64,000 bases of DNA, taken from Narthecium ossifragum (taxonomy: Eukaryota > Streptophyta > Magnoliopsida > Dioscoreales > Nartheciaceae). Both the position numbers and the translations under genes were made by a program. Under the pieces are notes generated by a model, which made no database searches, was not told the origin of the DNA, and worked only from the letters and a program-made list of their open reading frames with translations. Positions 42,345-54,228 of this stretch are shown here, piece by piece (positions within the stretch are counted from its first letter, which is position 1; each line of letters opens with the position of its first letter). The stretch covers positions 14,281,588 to 14,345,587 of the forward strand of contig OY986970.1 in assembly GCA_963920575.1 (NCBI GenBank). The letters run 5' to 3'.

Positions 42345-43265
42345 TGGAATGGGATCATGAATCCCTTAATCAAAGGATGCTGACTGCATTAAGGTGCTGA
42401 TCCTATAAGGATCATTGTCCCTAATCAAAGGGATGCTAATTGCTTTGATTCCGATCCTTTTAATATAAGGATAGCTACCGTGTAGCCCAGCTGTGTTTTG
42501 CCACTGATTTCATTATTTATTTATTTATTTATTTTTATATGGCATGGGATGAGTGAGGCTGGTTTATATATTTTTTTTTTTCATATATATATATATATGG
42601 TATGGACGTGTATAAGGACGACCAACCATGCAACCCATGGAGATTTGCTGATTTTTTGTTTTGGCAGATTTTTCTTTTGAAGTTCGAAAATGATGTTCGA
42701 ATTTCAAATTTACCATGATTTGAATATTTTTCTCATGTCCATTACTGTTTGAACATTTGTCCAACTTTAACAAATCATCTGTGAATATTTATTCCCGTAC
42801 AGAATATTTATCTGAATTCTGAGTATTTACCGGGATTTTACCAAAACATGCTCAGTGGTCATATATGTCAGACCAAAATATTTTGAGTGTGGAATGGTTA
42901 ATTTTCAGACAATTATACCATGAGGGTGTGAATTGCCCAAAATACCCCTAGGGGCTAGAGGTTTCAGTAAAATTATTAGAATACCCCTGCGTCCATATGG
43001 CTTACTTAGGTTGCCGTCAAAGCCGTGCAAGGTTGTTGTAGAATGTAATGGGGGAGTCCAGGTCTGTATTTTGGCCCAAATTCCCAATACGCCCTTAGGC
43101 GGGTGAAACTACCCAAATGCCCCTGGATGCCATCGAAGTCAGGACAAGCATTTATCGGACATTTCAAATATGTTTTAAGCTTGCTTGAGTCTATCTGATG
43201 TTATTTTGGCTCAAACAAACTGTGGGTACTGAGACCCTTTGGTCTAGCCAAAATTGATGTCAACA

Positions 43266-44973
43266 GTCTTAAAGTCACTACGTCTGTGCCTTTAAGGGTG
43301 ATAACAACTAGTAGTTGCTAGAAAGGTTTCAACCTTTCGGGTATATCACCTTTCAATTTAGGTTAATGTCGTGGCTGTTAATTCGAGCATATGAGCCAGA
43401 GAAATTAGAGCAACTTTAACGACAGTGACAACCTGTCAGTGGCGGAGATGGAGGCAGTTATCCAGTTCAGACAGCACTCATTTTACCACTCAGAATATGT
43501 CAGTATGTTAGTCCAGAGTGATGGTAATATGAAACGACGACACGATTCTTACGGAGGTCCGTGCCTAGATTGATGCCCAGTGTGTAGATGAGAGTCAGAC
43601 AGCGTCAGCAGATAGCAGATCCGTTGCAACTTTTCCAGTGTCAGCGAAAGTGGAAGCATATATGGTGGATGTCGTCGCCATATTACCGAGGACTCAGAGG
43701 GGACGATCCAGATCTTGGAGGACATGCTTAGGGCATGTGTCCTTGATGCAGCAGGCAGCTAGGAGGAGTACGTCGCTTTGCTGGAGTCCTTCTACTTCAG
43801 CAGTCATCAGTCCAGACTTACGTACCATTCGAGGCATAGTACGGCAGTTCGCGTCGTTCCTCCGATTACTCAACGGGGGTTGTTGAGGCATCACCCACCA
43901 TTCCAGACGTCATCAGACAGTCTTCAGAGAGCTTAGCACAGATCAGACAGAGACTCCTGACGGCGCATAGCAGATAAGAGAGCTACGTAGATCAAAGGCG
44001 ATGACCTTCGGTATTTTTCAGTTGGTGATAGTGTTTCTGAAGGTCCATTTGCACAGAGGATTAGTCAGGGTTTGCTGAGTGTAGAGACTGGACGAGGTGG
44101 AGGCCGACCGAGGCAGCCCTACTCCGATAGTTTGCGCCAGAGTCATGACGACGTGGAGCGGCGACGACACAGAGCTTTACGGAGATACATCATGGACTTC
44201 GTCATCAGCTTAGTTGCCATCGGTGCAGAGGTCAGAAAAGAGAGTTCTTTCCTTGTTAGCTCACCAGTCAGGAAGCGAAGATGGGATACCGACATACAGC
44301 AAAGGTGTTGCGGTCCTTTTCCAGTGCCAGTGTGGATGTGATAGCATGACAGACTTCATCCTTTGATCTAGATATCATCACCCAAATTTTCAGAAAATCA
44401 GCGTAGATCAGGTCAGAGTTGACAGAAGACTTTGTGCAGATCAGAAGCGACGGCCATTAGAGACACAGTTGGCGACAGAGTGTCATTTCAGACGATACGA
44501 GACAGATCCATTAAGTGTTGGCAGTAGAGGTATCGAGGAGGCGACTTTCAGTTACGTCATGCGTCATCAGACGCGATGATTCGAGCTTGGGCCGGAAACA
44601 TTGCACAAGAGGACAGTCAGTTCAGATGATTAGCAGGAGAGACAAGTCACGAGAGACAGGACGGTTCCGTCAGAGTTAGCCCTTTGAGGTACAGAGGTGT
44701 TGTAGGGGTAACTTGGGAGCACTGGAGGCGCATGTACAGTTTGTCCCAAGTGGTTCTCACCCCGAGGTGTTCCTCTGTCTTGTGTGGCCGTTACGGGCGT
44801 TGGTGCTCGGTGGGTTGTGTTGCGGGCGTTGATGCCCGGTGCATTGTGTGGTTGCTCGGGTTGCGAACTTGCTAACCTTTCTTGTCTTATACAGGTGTGC
44901 TTGTTTTTCCTTTGTTGTTTTCGACCCTACTCTTATCGAATTTCGGGACGAAATTCCTTTAAGGGTGATAGGT
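43266..44973 (+). pseudogene. Heavily decayed Tekay integrase region, plus strand
   Basis: Fragments can be aligned by eye to the better preserved element at 51508-53364. Near 43700 there is IQILEDMLRACVLDAA, then EEYVALLESFYFSSHQSSL-like sequence, SSESLAQIRQRLLTAH and FSVGDSV up to about 44050. Near 44690 RYRGVVGVTWEHWRRM resembles the chromodomain end ([16 protein letters not shown]). Stops and frame changes are frequent. 44050-44680 is too degraded to read. The stretch TATCGAATTTCGGGACGAAA (44934 on) before the LTR equals the polypurine region of the Tekay element. This is a much older copy. Confidence 0.6.
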
Positions 44974-46749
44974 TGTGAGGATCCGTTCCTCAAACCCGAT
45001 CCGACCGCGGTAGGTCGAGGGTGTGGTTTTGTGGTTTGGTTGTTTTGGCTCAGTTGGCCTTGTCTTGCAATCGGTTGATCGCGTCGCTGTTCTGGACCCC
45101 AAGGGCAATTTGGTAAATTGTGTCTTGGCAGTAGGTTTCACACCCGCGTAGTGCACACACAGCCTTGATTGATGTACATGAGTGAATAGATCCAGTAGGA
45201 GCGTTCGTGATCATCAGATCCGGATAAGATTGCGATGAGATCAAAATTTGGGGTCAAATCGGATTCAGTCCGATTAGTTGACTCGGCTAGACCAGCTCAG
45301 CCACTTAAGTGGCTTAGCTTTCTCTCTCCGATTTTCCTCTTCTCTCTCTCCCTCTCTTTCTTTTCCTTTCTTTTCCTTCTTTCCCTCTTCCTTCCATGCC
45401 TTCCCCGTGCCCAACCCCTCCTCCTTCCTTCCCTTCTCTCTCCCACGGCAACCCTCCTTCCTTCCCCGGCGACCTGGAGGCGGTGGTGAGGGCCCCTTGT
45501 CACACCCCGACCCAGAAAACCCATCCAGGACGGGGCGTGAGGGTCCTAACTCTATTCATCATCAACCGGCGCAGTACAAGCAGAAATGGTAAACAATTTA
45601 AGCAAAAGTATTCCAAAGGCTAAGCAGATTTTAATCATAATAAAACATCAAGTCTTACAATATCTGAGTTCCAAATTACAGATTCATACCAAATTCCAAA
45701 CTATCTCCAAAATGGTTACAACATGTTATATATATATCAAAAATACAACAGTTACTTCCTCCAACAAACCTCAGACGCCTCTGGATGTACCTGCGCCGCC
45801 AAAAGCCGAACCAGACGGCTCCACCGAAGAAGGACCGCCGCCTGCACCTGCAAACGCAGCCCGGGTAGGAATGAGCAAAAAAGCCCAGTAGGGTTCTACT
45901 CTACGGCACACTGAAAGGAGGAAAACACCAACAGTGTTGTCTCCCAGCCTAAGTCTAACGGATGCCACGGGTCCCATAACCCACCGATGTCCCAAGGGCT
46001 CCTGTCATGAACCTCTCTCTTGGTCGCTCTACCAAGATCACCCTAAGCACTGACAGGGGAACAGTACCATGCAAGATCACCCTTACCCAGCAGGGATACC
46101 ACTGCCTGGGGACCACGTCGGGAGCACATCGGTTGCGTCCTTAGCACTTGGCCTTGGAAGACAACACGACCTTTAAACCTCGAACACTGATCAGAGTCAA
46201 CTAGCGTGAATCCTCAAAAGACAAGAGACTTGATCAACAATCACACCCTACTCCTAGCTACCCATCCACGGTCCTAAGGCTAGATCCGAGCTACCCGAGA
46301 GCCTCGGATCGGCGACCTAAAACATCGCCCGCCTAACCTCAAATGCTTCTAATGCATACAATGCATGAGCTTAAGCAAGCATCTAACCCTAGATGTCTCT
46401 ATATGTCACATCAACAACTATAAGTTCCACAGATATACAATAGCCCTCGGCACTCTCCGGCAAGAGGCTAAGGTTCCACAATTCCTCATTAGCTAGCACT
46501 CATAACTAGCCAATGGTTAAGCAAACAACTAAGCATTTAACCGCTACCAAATATGTATTTTCTATCAGGACTTGAATTAAATGCAAGCACAACCATAAGT
46601 TTGCTAAAAAGAGAGGAAACTCGGATCAAACATCAAACCCGATGAAAGTCCTTTGAAAACATCACGAGATCCACCTTCAAGCTTCCCTACATGTTTAAGA
46701 TTCAATCGAGATTGAAGGCCATTTAAGAAAAACCAGAAAACACTGTTCA

Positions 46750-47145
46750 AAGGGCCACGGACGATGCCACGGTCGATCCGTGCATCGACCGTGGGGCCAC
46801 GGACGATGCCACGGTCGATCCGTGGATCGACCGTGAGGCCCTCACGAAGAAAATCAAGGGCGACGGTCGATCCAACCATCGACCCTGAACAGCCCAAAAC
46901 CAACCAGAGCCTCACGGTCGATGCGACGGTCGATCCGACGGTCGACCGTCAGGTAAATGGCGAAAAAGCTAAGGTCCCACGGTCGATCGATTCATCGACC
47001 CTGGGAACCCAAAATCTCAACAGAGCCCGACGGTCGATCCGACGGTCGACCGTCAGGCCCAAAGCAAACATACTAAAGCTGGACGGTCGATACGTCGATC
47101 GACCGTCGAGCCTGACGGTCGATGCACCGATCGACCGTCGAGCTC
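46750..47145 (-). repeat. CGGTCGATCCG / CGGTCGACCGT cluster
   Basis: About twenty half-sites or palindromes in 400 bp, for example CCACGGTCGATCCGTG, CGACGGTCGACCGTCAGG and TGGACGGTCGATACGTCGAT. The connecting phrases AGAGCCTCACGGTCGATG and AGAGCCCGACGGTCGATCC resemble those of the Sirevirus LTR. A 44-bp block with GGGGCCACGGACGATGCC is tandemly doubled at about 46755-46840. Confidence 0.75.
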
Positions 47146-47834
47146 AAAACGCAGTATTCCGGAAATCCATTTTCTAAGATTTGAAGGATCAAAACATGTT
47201 AGAATACAATCAAACTTTGCAAGCAAGTATATTTTGAAGTGAGGGATCTAATGATGCAAAGAAATCCATATTTGGACGGTTAAATCCCATTTTAGGTCGG
47301 AAAACCAAAACCGACGAAACTTCGATAATACGGAAAACGAACCGTTACAATACCAGAATTTGCAAAGCAAGAATACAAGGAATGACCTACATTGCACACC
47401 AGGAACTACAAGCATTCTAACATGGCATTCACAGCACAACCATAAACATCCTAGCCTAGTAGAACCCGATCCAAGGATCGAGGTAGAAACACCTACCTCA
47501 ACAGCAAAGAAGCTCTCCACGCGTCCAGCCAACCTTGCCACGAAGATCCTCTGCTCAAAGCCCAGCCTTCCAAAGTCTACCCAGCCGGAGGAGAAGGGAG
47601 AAGAAGGGGAAAACTTGGCTGGAGAAGAGAAGAACCAGGGAAAGAAGGAAGGAAGGGAGAGAAGAAGAGAAGGGAGAAGAGGAAGAGAAGAGAAGGAGAA
47701 GGAAGGTGGGGGAGAGGGTGAAGGAGAGGACCTCTCCTCTCCTGCTCTCCTGACAAGGGAGGACGAAGAAGCTCACCTGCCCTGCGCAGGTTCAACTGCC
47801 CTGCACAGTACCTGGATCGATCCAAGTGGGCTGT

Positions 47835-48020
47835 TGAGCGATCGATAGCTATCGAACGATCGATAGTTATCGAGCGATCGATAGCGGTCGAGCGATCGAT
47901 AGCGGTCGAGCGATCGATAGCGGTCGAGCGATCGATAGCGGTCGAGCGATCGATAGTCGAGCGATCGATAGTCGAGCGATCGATAGTCGAGCGATCGATA
48001 GTCGAGCGATCGATAGCGGT
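47835..48020 (-). repeat. Tandem GCGATCGATAG array (20-bp and 15-bp units)
   Basis: About ten copies of GAGCGATCGATAG. The first part uses a 20-bp unit (AGCGGTCGAGCGATCGATAG, four copies), the second a 15-bp unit (TCGAGCGATCGATAG, four copies). It is the densest palindrome array in the window and lies upstream of the purine-rich leader in LTR orientation. Confidence 0.9.
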
Positions 48021-49032
48021 GACCGCTCACGGGCCGTCAGCTGCCCAAAAGTAGGCTTCTGCGTGCCCGAGCCGGGATCTTCCGATCCGGGCCCATCTAG
48101 CCATTCTAAACAAACACTAACACAAACAAGGTCAGTGTGTGCAACGCGGGTGTGAAACTGACCACCAGGGAGCATATTTACCAAAATGCCCCTGGGGTCA
48201 AAAACAGCGATGCGATCAACCGATCGCATCCCAGGGCCAACCGAGCCAAACCACAAAGCCAGGCCCTCGACCTAACGCGGTCGGACCGGGTTGGAGGTAC
48301 GGGTCCTCACACCCCTCCTCCTCCTTCCTCCCCTCTCTCTCTCCTGCGGCAGCCCTCTTCCTTTTCCGGCGACGGCTGCGGCTATGGGAGGACTCCGGCG
48401 GCTCTCCAACGAGCTGGAGACGGCGACGGCGACGTAGGACGGCGGATTAGCAGGGATTGAAGCTTGGATTAGCGTTTAAGGTAGGGTTTCTACCTAGATC
48501 TTTGGGTTGCGCTAGATCTAGGGTTTGATTGTCTAATCTATTGTTTTCTTTGTGCTAATTAAGTCCCTCTAAGCATGCTTAGTAACTTATTTAGCTTCAT
48601 GCGATTTGACTTGGATTTAAACCGGATTTATACATGTTTTTCCCGGATTTTATCGAAGCTCTGTTTTTCTGTGAGCTGAGTTGTTCTAGCTCAGATCTTG
48701 GCTTGTACGTGCATGATCGCATTTGATCATCAACATGAGAGTTGTACATCTTCGAATCTACTTTCAATTGCCGCTGATGTCATAATTTTCAGAGTTTTCT
48801 ACGATTTATGGTGATGTTTCTTCTGATTTGCGACGAGATCGAAATTAGTGAATTGATTAGTGAATTTCGGGAAGATTATCCATTAGATTAATCCAATTCT
48901 TGGGCCGCATGTTCCTAGCATGCTAATCTACGTCTTCCCAAGTTTTATTTGAAATCTGACGATGTTTGGATGTCGATTTGCAAAGTTCTTGTCGCCTCTA
49001 ACGGTGGTTTACTGTAGCAATCCGGGAATTAG

Positions 49033-51434
49033 TGTCGCGCCCCGACCCGCGAAAGCCCAACCGGGCCGGGCGACGCGAACCGAAACCTAACAAACCGCGG
49101 AAAACAAAGCTGGCGAGGGTTCCCTTTAACCTATTGGTCTCCCTAGCAGTTCACCAAAAGCACCTCCAATTAAAAGAACATTAATTAGCAACATCGAACC
49201 ACAGATCTAAGAACTCAAAAAGATTTAATATACATATCCTCGGAGAGGGGGGGAGTTCAAATACAACATTACTCCCGTCGGAAACTATCTAATATAGGAT
49301 AAAAACTGTAAAGGATCACCACCTCTCAGACTCCGCCTGGCGCCGCCGCACCGCCAACCAACTGCCCGGTAGGGGCCACGGAAGAAGAACTGACGCCAGC
49401 ACCTGCAAAACGCAGCCCGGGTAGGAGTGAGCACTAAGCTCAGTAGGGATCTACACTACGACACACAGAAGGAAGAGGGAAACGCAATAGTGTCGCCCTC
49501 AAGTAGGATCTGGGTGTATACAGGGGTCCCATAACCCCACCGCGTGTCCCTGGTGCCCAGGAGCAGCATACAGTAAGCTCAACAAACACTGCTGACTCAC
49601 ATGCAGGAACCCGACACTGCAGGCGGGAAATGGCACCGCTGAGGGGGCCTCTCCACCACTCAAGAGTCTACACAGTGAAACACCGGCTACACATCAGCAT
49701 CCAACTCGAGGCCGACACGACCTCTACAATCATCAAGCACCCAGTGTACCAGTCATCTAAGCCTATCATCGAATCGACTGGACACCACAATTCAAACCGG
49801 GTCCAAACTACCCAACCCCGGTCCTAGGGCTAAGTCCGAGCTTCCAGCCTCGGGACGGCGACCCACAGATCACCCACGCCCTAACCAATGCAACTAATGC
49901 ACAACAGGGAAATGCATGCTATGAGCATACACATATAAGAAGCAAAGCATACAACAGTATGACAGGGCATCATATAAGTCTACTGGATCGCTGCAGCGGT
50001 ACTACCAACCGCTGCTAGCCGATCCGCAGCGGGTCCCGGCATTACGACAGTACCACGACCGTCAACCGCGAACTCCTGCAACGGGAAGCAACCCCGAAAA
50101 CCGCTGAATGAACAGTAAACAATATAATATTATATTCAAACACCCAAAACCTCTACTTAGGGGCTAATTTATCCCATCGATCCGACGCCCAAAGGACGTC
50201 GGATTCAAGATCCAACTTAGCTATCAGTAGGTGTATAAACCAAGATCAACATATCCAAAATTCATAATCATCCAACGGTTGGATTAACGGGGAAACACTA
50301 ATCACAATCGCTAATCAAACTAACTTACCAATTAATTGCTGCAACGCAGCCCTCCAGTAAACAATTCATAACAAATCGTACAAAAATCAGAAAAATATGA
50401 AATCAGTTGGGTTAGAGAATTGATTCAAATATCTACAACTCTTATGTTCATCACAACCCAAGAACACATACACGCCGGCCGGAAAACTCGCCGCAAGCCG
50501 GCTGTTCTTCAAGAACAGCAGAAAACCGGAAATCCGAGATTAATCATGCATAAAACCTACTCAAATCTCAACCAAATATCATGAAACTTATATCAGTAAT
50601 TCTGCTAGGCATGAGGAATCTAACAACACCAAGATCAACAACATCCAACGGCTAGATCTAGAGAAAACCCGAAAACAACATCAGTAGGTATAAACCTACC
50701 TAACAGCGCTTTCCTCGGCTGATTCCCCGCGAGTTGATCACCAACAAGGTTCCAAACCACTTCAAGGATCTTCCTCTCGTTGTCACGGATCCAACGAGCC
50801 TTAGAACATCCAAAATGATGGTCGGAGGAGGGAGAACAGAGGAGATGAAGCTCATTGCCGGAAACAGGGGAAGGAAGCAGAGCTTTCGGGAGAAGAAAGA
50901 AGAAGGAAGAAGAAAGGAGAAGGAGGAGGAGAAGAGGAAGAAAAGGAGGGAAAAGGGGAAGGGGAAAGCCGGGGGAAGGGGGGAAAAGAGAAAGGAGGGT
51001 AGGGAAAGTCCTCCCCCTCTGACATGAGAGAGCGACGGCCAACGGCGGCCGTCCTCGCGAAGCAGAAAAGCCACCGACGCGAGTCCGATCGGTCGCTCCA
51101 AGGAGCGATCGATCGCTCGCGCCCCGGATCGATCCCAACACCAAGTCGGATCGATCCGAGCGAGTCAAACCCACCGACTCGCTCACGAGTCCGATCGATC
51201 ATTCCAAGGAGCGATCGATCGCTCAAGGGTCGTCAGCTGCCCAAAGGCAAGCTTCCGCGCGCCCGAGCTGGGATCTCCCGATCCCGGGTCCACCTAGCCA
51301 TTCTAAACAAGTATTAGCACAAACAAGGCCGGTGTGTGCACACGCGGGTGTGAAACAAACCAACAATGCGCAATTTACCAAATTGCCCTTGCGGTCTACA
51401 ACGAGCCATAGGGGTAGAGGGGCAGGTCCTCACA
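49033..51434 (-). mobile_element. Tekay 3' LTR (2402 bp)
   Basis: On the plus strand TGTCGCGCCCCGACCCGCG ... GGCAGGTCCTCACA. Contains a purine-rich leader (50870-51010) and the GATCGATC cluster at 51084-51215. Confidence 0.9.
51084..51215 (-). repeat. GAGCGATCGATCGCTC palindrome cluster
   Basis: TCCAAGGAGCGATCGATCGC occurs twice, with GGATCGATCC, CGGATCGATCCGAG and CCGATCGGTCGC between. It is repeated in the 5' LTR (58464-58605) with small changes. Same position relative to the leader as the GATCGATAG array in the LTR at 45498-48311. Confidence 0.8.
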
Positions 51435-51507
51435 TCCTAATACCCTTAAAGGAAATCTCGTCCCGAGATTCGATAAGGGTAGGGCTCGGAACAACAAAAC
51501 AGCTACA
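51435..51507 (-). promoter_or_regulatory. Tekay 3' untranslated and polypurine region
   Basis: On the minus strand CGGGACGAGATTTCCTTTAA and GGGTATTAGGA precede the LTR. The same sequence in decayed form lies before the LTR at 44974. The purine tract itself is short. Confidence 0.5.
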
Positions 51508-53397
51508 CTAAAAGACAGGACAAGAAGTACCTCGAGAAGAAAACAGCTGTGGAAACTCCTGCCGCATGCGTGCCTCGCGCTCCCAAGTGATCTTCTCGGT
51601 GCCTCTGTGCCTCCACAGTACCTTGACCAAGGGAATCGTCTTGCCCCGCAAGATCTGATCCCTCCGGTCAAGTATCCGAACCGGCTGCTCAACAAAGCTC
51701 GCGTCTGCCTCAAGCTCAATGTCATCCACCCTGATGACATGAGACGGGTCTGGGTGATACTTCCTCAACATCGACACATGGAAAGTCGGGTTCACAGCAG
51801 ACATGTGCTGAGGAAGATCCAGGCGGTAAGCTACCTCGCCGACCCTCTCTAGGATCTCGAACGGCCCGACAAACCTCGGCACCAACTTACCACCTCTGCC
51901 AAACCTGACGGACCCTCTGTACGGCGATGCTCGCAAGAACACTCGGTCGCCGACTGCAAACTCCAACGGTCGTCGCCTCTGATCTGCATAACTCTTCTGC
52001 CGGCTCTGAGCCGTCAGAAGCCTCTGCCAGATCTGCACTAACCTCTCTGACGACCGCCTGACGATGTCTGGACCGGTGAGTGAAGCCTCTCCAACCTCTG
52101 TCCAGCACACTGGGGAACGACACGGCCTACCGTACAATGCCTCGAAAGGTGCTACTCCAAGACTGGACTGGTAGCTGTTGTTGTAGGCGAACTCCACCAA
52201 GGGAACGTGCTCCTCCCAGCTACCTCCGGCGTCGAGGACACATGCTCTCACCATGTCCTCCAAGATCTGGATCGTCCGCTCTGACTGTCCGTCTGTCTGC
52301 GGATGGAAAGCCGTACTGAAAGTCAGGAGTGTGCCAACTGCCTCCTGAAAGTCGCGCCAGAACCTGCTGGTGAACCTGGGGTCACGGTCTGATACGATAG
52401 AAACTGGAACTCCGTGTAGTCTGACCACCTCTCTCACGTACACGCTGCCCAACCTGTCCGTCGAGTCTGTCACCCGCATAGGCAGGAAGTGCGCCGATTT
52501 GGTCAATCGGTCAACGATGACCCAAATCGCGACATTCCCCCTAGGAGATCTCGGTAGCCCAGTCACGAAGTCCATCGTGATGTGCTCCCACTTCCACTCA
52601 GCTAGTGGAAGCGGCTGAAGTAATCCCGGAGTCCGCTGGTGCTCTGCCTTGACCTTCTGACAGGTAAGGCAACGCGATACGAACTCCGTCACTGCCTTCT
52701 TCATCCCGCGCCACCAGAACTGTCGCCGAAGATCCTGGTACATCTTGGTGCCGCCGGGATGAACTGCAAAACGAGAGTGGTGGAACTCTCGCATGACGTC
52801 GTCTCGAAGAACTGGATCTGCTGGAACCGCTACTCTGCCTCGGAACCGTAGCCCTCCGTCTGGCGATACTATCCAGTCTCCGTCTGCGCCCTCCGCGCCC
52901 GCTGCTGTGCGTAACTCCTCGAGCTCTGGGTCACTGTGCTGTGCCTCCAACAGTCTGGCTAGAACTGCTGGCATACTCTGCACTGCGTAGAGGAAGCTGC
53001 TGGATCCCCGATCCTCAAACTCGAGCCCCAACTGGCCCGCTGTCTCTAGAGCATGCCACTGCCGCGCCGACAACCCTGCAACTGCTGCTCTGGTGTCTCT
53101 CACCTGTCTACTCAGCGCGTCTGCTACAACGTTTGCCTTACCAGGATGGTAATGCAACTCGAAGTCGTAGTCCTCCAGTAGCTCCATCCAGCGTCGCTGC
53201 CTCAGGTTGAGGTCACGTTGGGTGAAAACGTGCCTCAAGCTCTTATGGTCCGAGAAGACAGAAAACTTCTCGCCATAGAGGTAGTGACGCCAGGTCTTCA
53301 GGGCGAAGACCACCGCTGCAAGCTCCAAGTCATGGGTCGGGTAGTTCCTCTCATGGTTCTTCAACTGGCGAGAACCATAGGAAACTACGTGGCCCTC
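51508..53397 (-). pseudogene. Tekay pol, C-terminal half: RNase H end, integrase, chromodomain
   Basis: After the TAG at 53398 the frame stays open to 51508. RNase [44 protein letters not shown]. Integrase zinc domain: [20 protein letters not shown] ... [11 protein letters not shown]. Catalytic core: [15 protein letters not shown] (Asp), [13 protein letters not shown] (Asp), [13 protein letters not shown] (Glu), all present. C-terminal domain: [32 protein letters not shown]. Chromodomain-like end: [44 protein letters not shown]. This half, 618 codons from the ATG at 53364, looks functional in itself; it is separated from the RT by stops. Confidence 0.9.
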
Positions 53398-54228
53398 CTA
53401 CATGAGGACACACCCCAAACCCTCTCCACTGGCGTCACAGTAGACACTGTAACCAACGCCTCGCTCGGGGACGATCAGCACCGGTGCACTGGTCAACCTG
53501 GTCCTTAGCTCCACGAAGGCTCGCTCACAAGCATCATCCCACAAGATCGGGACGACCTTCTGTGTCAGTCTGGTCAACGGTCCGGCAACTCTAGAGAAGT
53601 CCCGCACGAACCGCCTGTAGAAACCCGCCAGGCCTAAGAAGCTACGGACCTCGAACACTGTCCTCGGTCTCTGCCACTGTACCACTGCCTAAACCTTGGC
53701 CGGGTCAACTGAGATCCCTGCTGCCGACACCACGTGTCCAAGGAATCCCACCTGTACAAGCCAGAACTCGCACTTGGAAGCCTTGGCATAAAGCCGATGC
53801 TCCCTAAGTAGCTGCAACACTATCGCCAAGTGTCGCTCGTGCTCCGCCTCTGACCGGGAGTAGATGAGAATGTCGTCGACGAACACCACCACGAACTCGT
53901 CTAGGAAGGGCCGGAAGATCCTCTGCATGAGATCCATGAACGCTGCTGGTGCGTTCGTCAGCCCAAAAGGCATCACCACGAACTCGTACAGGCCGTACCG
54001 AGTCCGGAATGCCGTCTTCGGGATGTCGCAATCCCGAACCCTCAACTGGTGGTAGCCGGTGCGGAGGTCGATCTTCGAGAACACTGAAGATCCTCGAAGC
54101 TGGTCAAACAGGTCGTCGATCCGCGGCATCGGATGCCTGTTCTTCACCGTCACCCTGTTGAGCCGCCTGCAGTCTATGCAAAGTCGAAGGGTACCATCCT
54201 TCTTCTTTGCGAACAACACTAGCGCCCC
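53398..54228 (-). pseudogene. Tekay reverse transcriptase and RNase H start
   Basis: Same frame as the protease and integrase. Motifs: [75 protein letters not shown], the active-site [13 protein letters not shown], and after a TAG near 53689, [18 protein letters not shown] and [16 protein letters not shown]. Stops: TAG at 54229 where the family has Trp (TGG to TAG), TAG at about 53689, and TAG at 53398 where the family has Gln. The first and last fit G-to-A and C-to-T transitions. All active-site residues are intact. Confidence 0.9.

Larger units (their letters stand above)
33086..43265 (-). mobile_element. Tat/Ogre-type Ty3/Gypsy element, 3' LTR missing
   Basis: On the minus strand: 5' LTR (43265-41128), PBS, an extra ORF, gag, protease with RT, RNase H twice, integrase, and a 40-nt polypurine tract (33125-33086). 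The second, plant-specific RNase H and the ORF before gag place it in the Tat lineage. Every coding part is broken by stops or frameshifts. The 3' LTR that should begin beyond the tract is absent: neighbouring sequence does not resemble 41128-43265. Confidence 0.85.
41128..43265 (-). mobile_element. Tat 5' LTR (2138 bp)
   Basis: On the minus strand it begins TGTTGACATCAATTTTGGC (43265) and ends ATCCATGAACA (41128), then PBS. A minus-strand TATAAATAG lies at 42336-42344. The 17-bp repeats are at 42088-42155, and TTTATTTATTTATT at about 42510-42533. The only LTR copy of this family in the window, so the outer boundary rests on the TGTTGA/TGAACA ends. Confidence 0.65.
45498..48311 (-). mobile_element. 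Tekay-type solo LTR (2814 bp), TSD CCCCT
   Basis: On the plus strand it runs from TGTCACACCCCGACCCAG to GTACGGGTCCTCACA, flanked by CCCCT at 45493-45497 and 48312-48316. It contains the GTCGAC cluster (46750-47145), a purine-rich leader (47580-47760) and the GATCGATAG array (47835-48020). It is the full-length relative of the truncated LTR at 6668-7504. Confidence 0.85.
44974..49032 (+). mobile_element. Tekay-type LTR, plus strand, split and truncated
   Basis: Starts TGTGAGGATCCGTTCCTC directly after the polypurine region. Parts: 44974-45497 and 48312-49032, separated by a minus-strand solo LTR. Its 3' end is missing because the Tekay element at 49033 interrupts it and sequence beyond that element's truncated far end is different. 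C/T-rich leader sequence (45310-45490, 48316-48370) and an intron-like AT-rich part follow. Confidence 0.7.

Noticed and set aside
47835..48020. CRISPR-like regularly spaced repeats
   Set aside because: Units are directly tandem, without unique spacers, and lie in a plant LTR.
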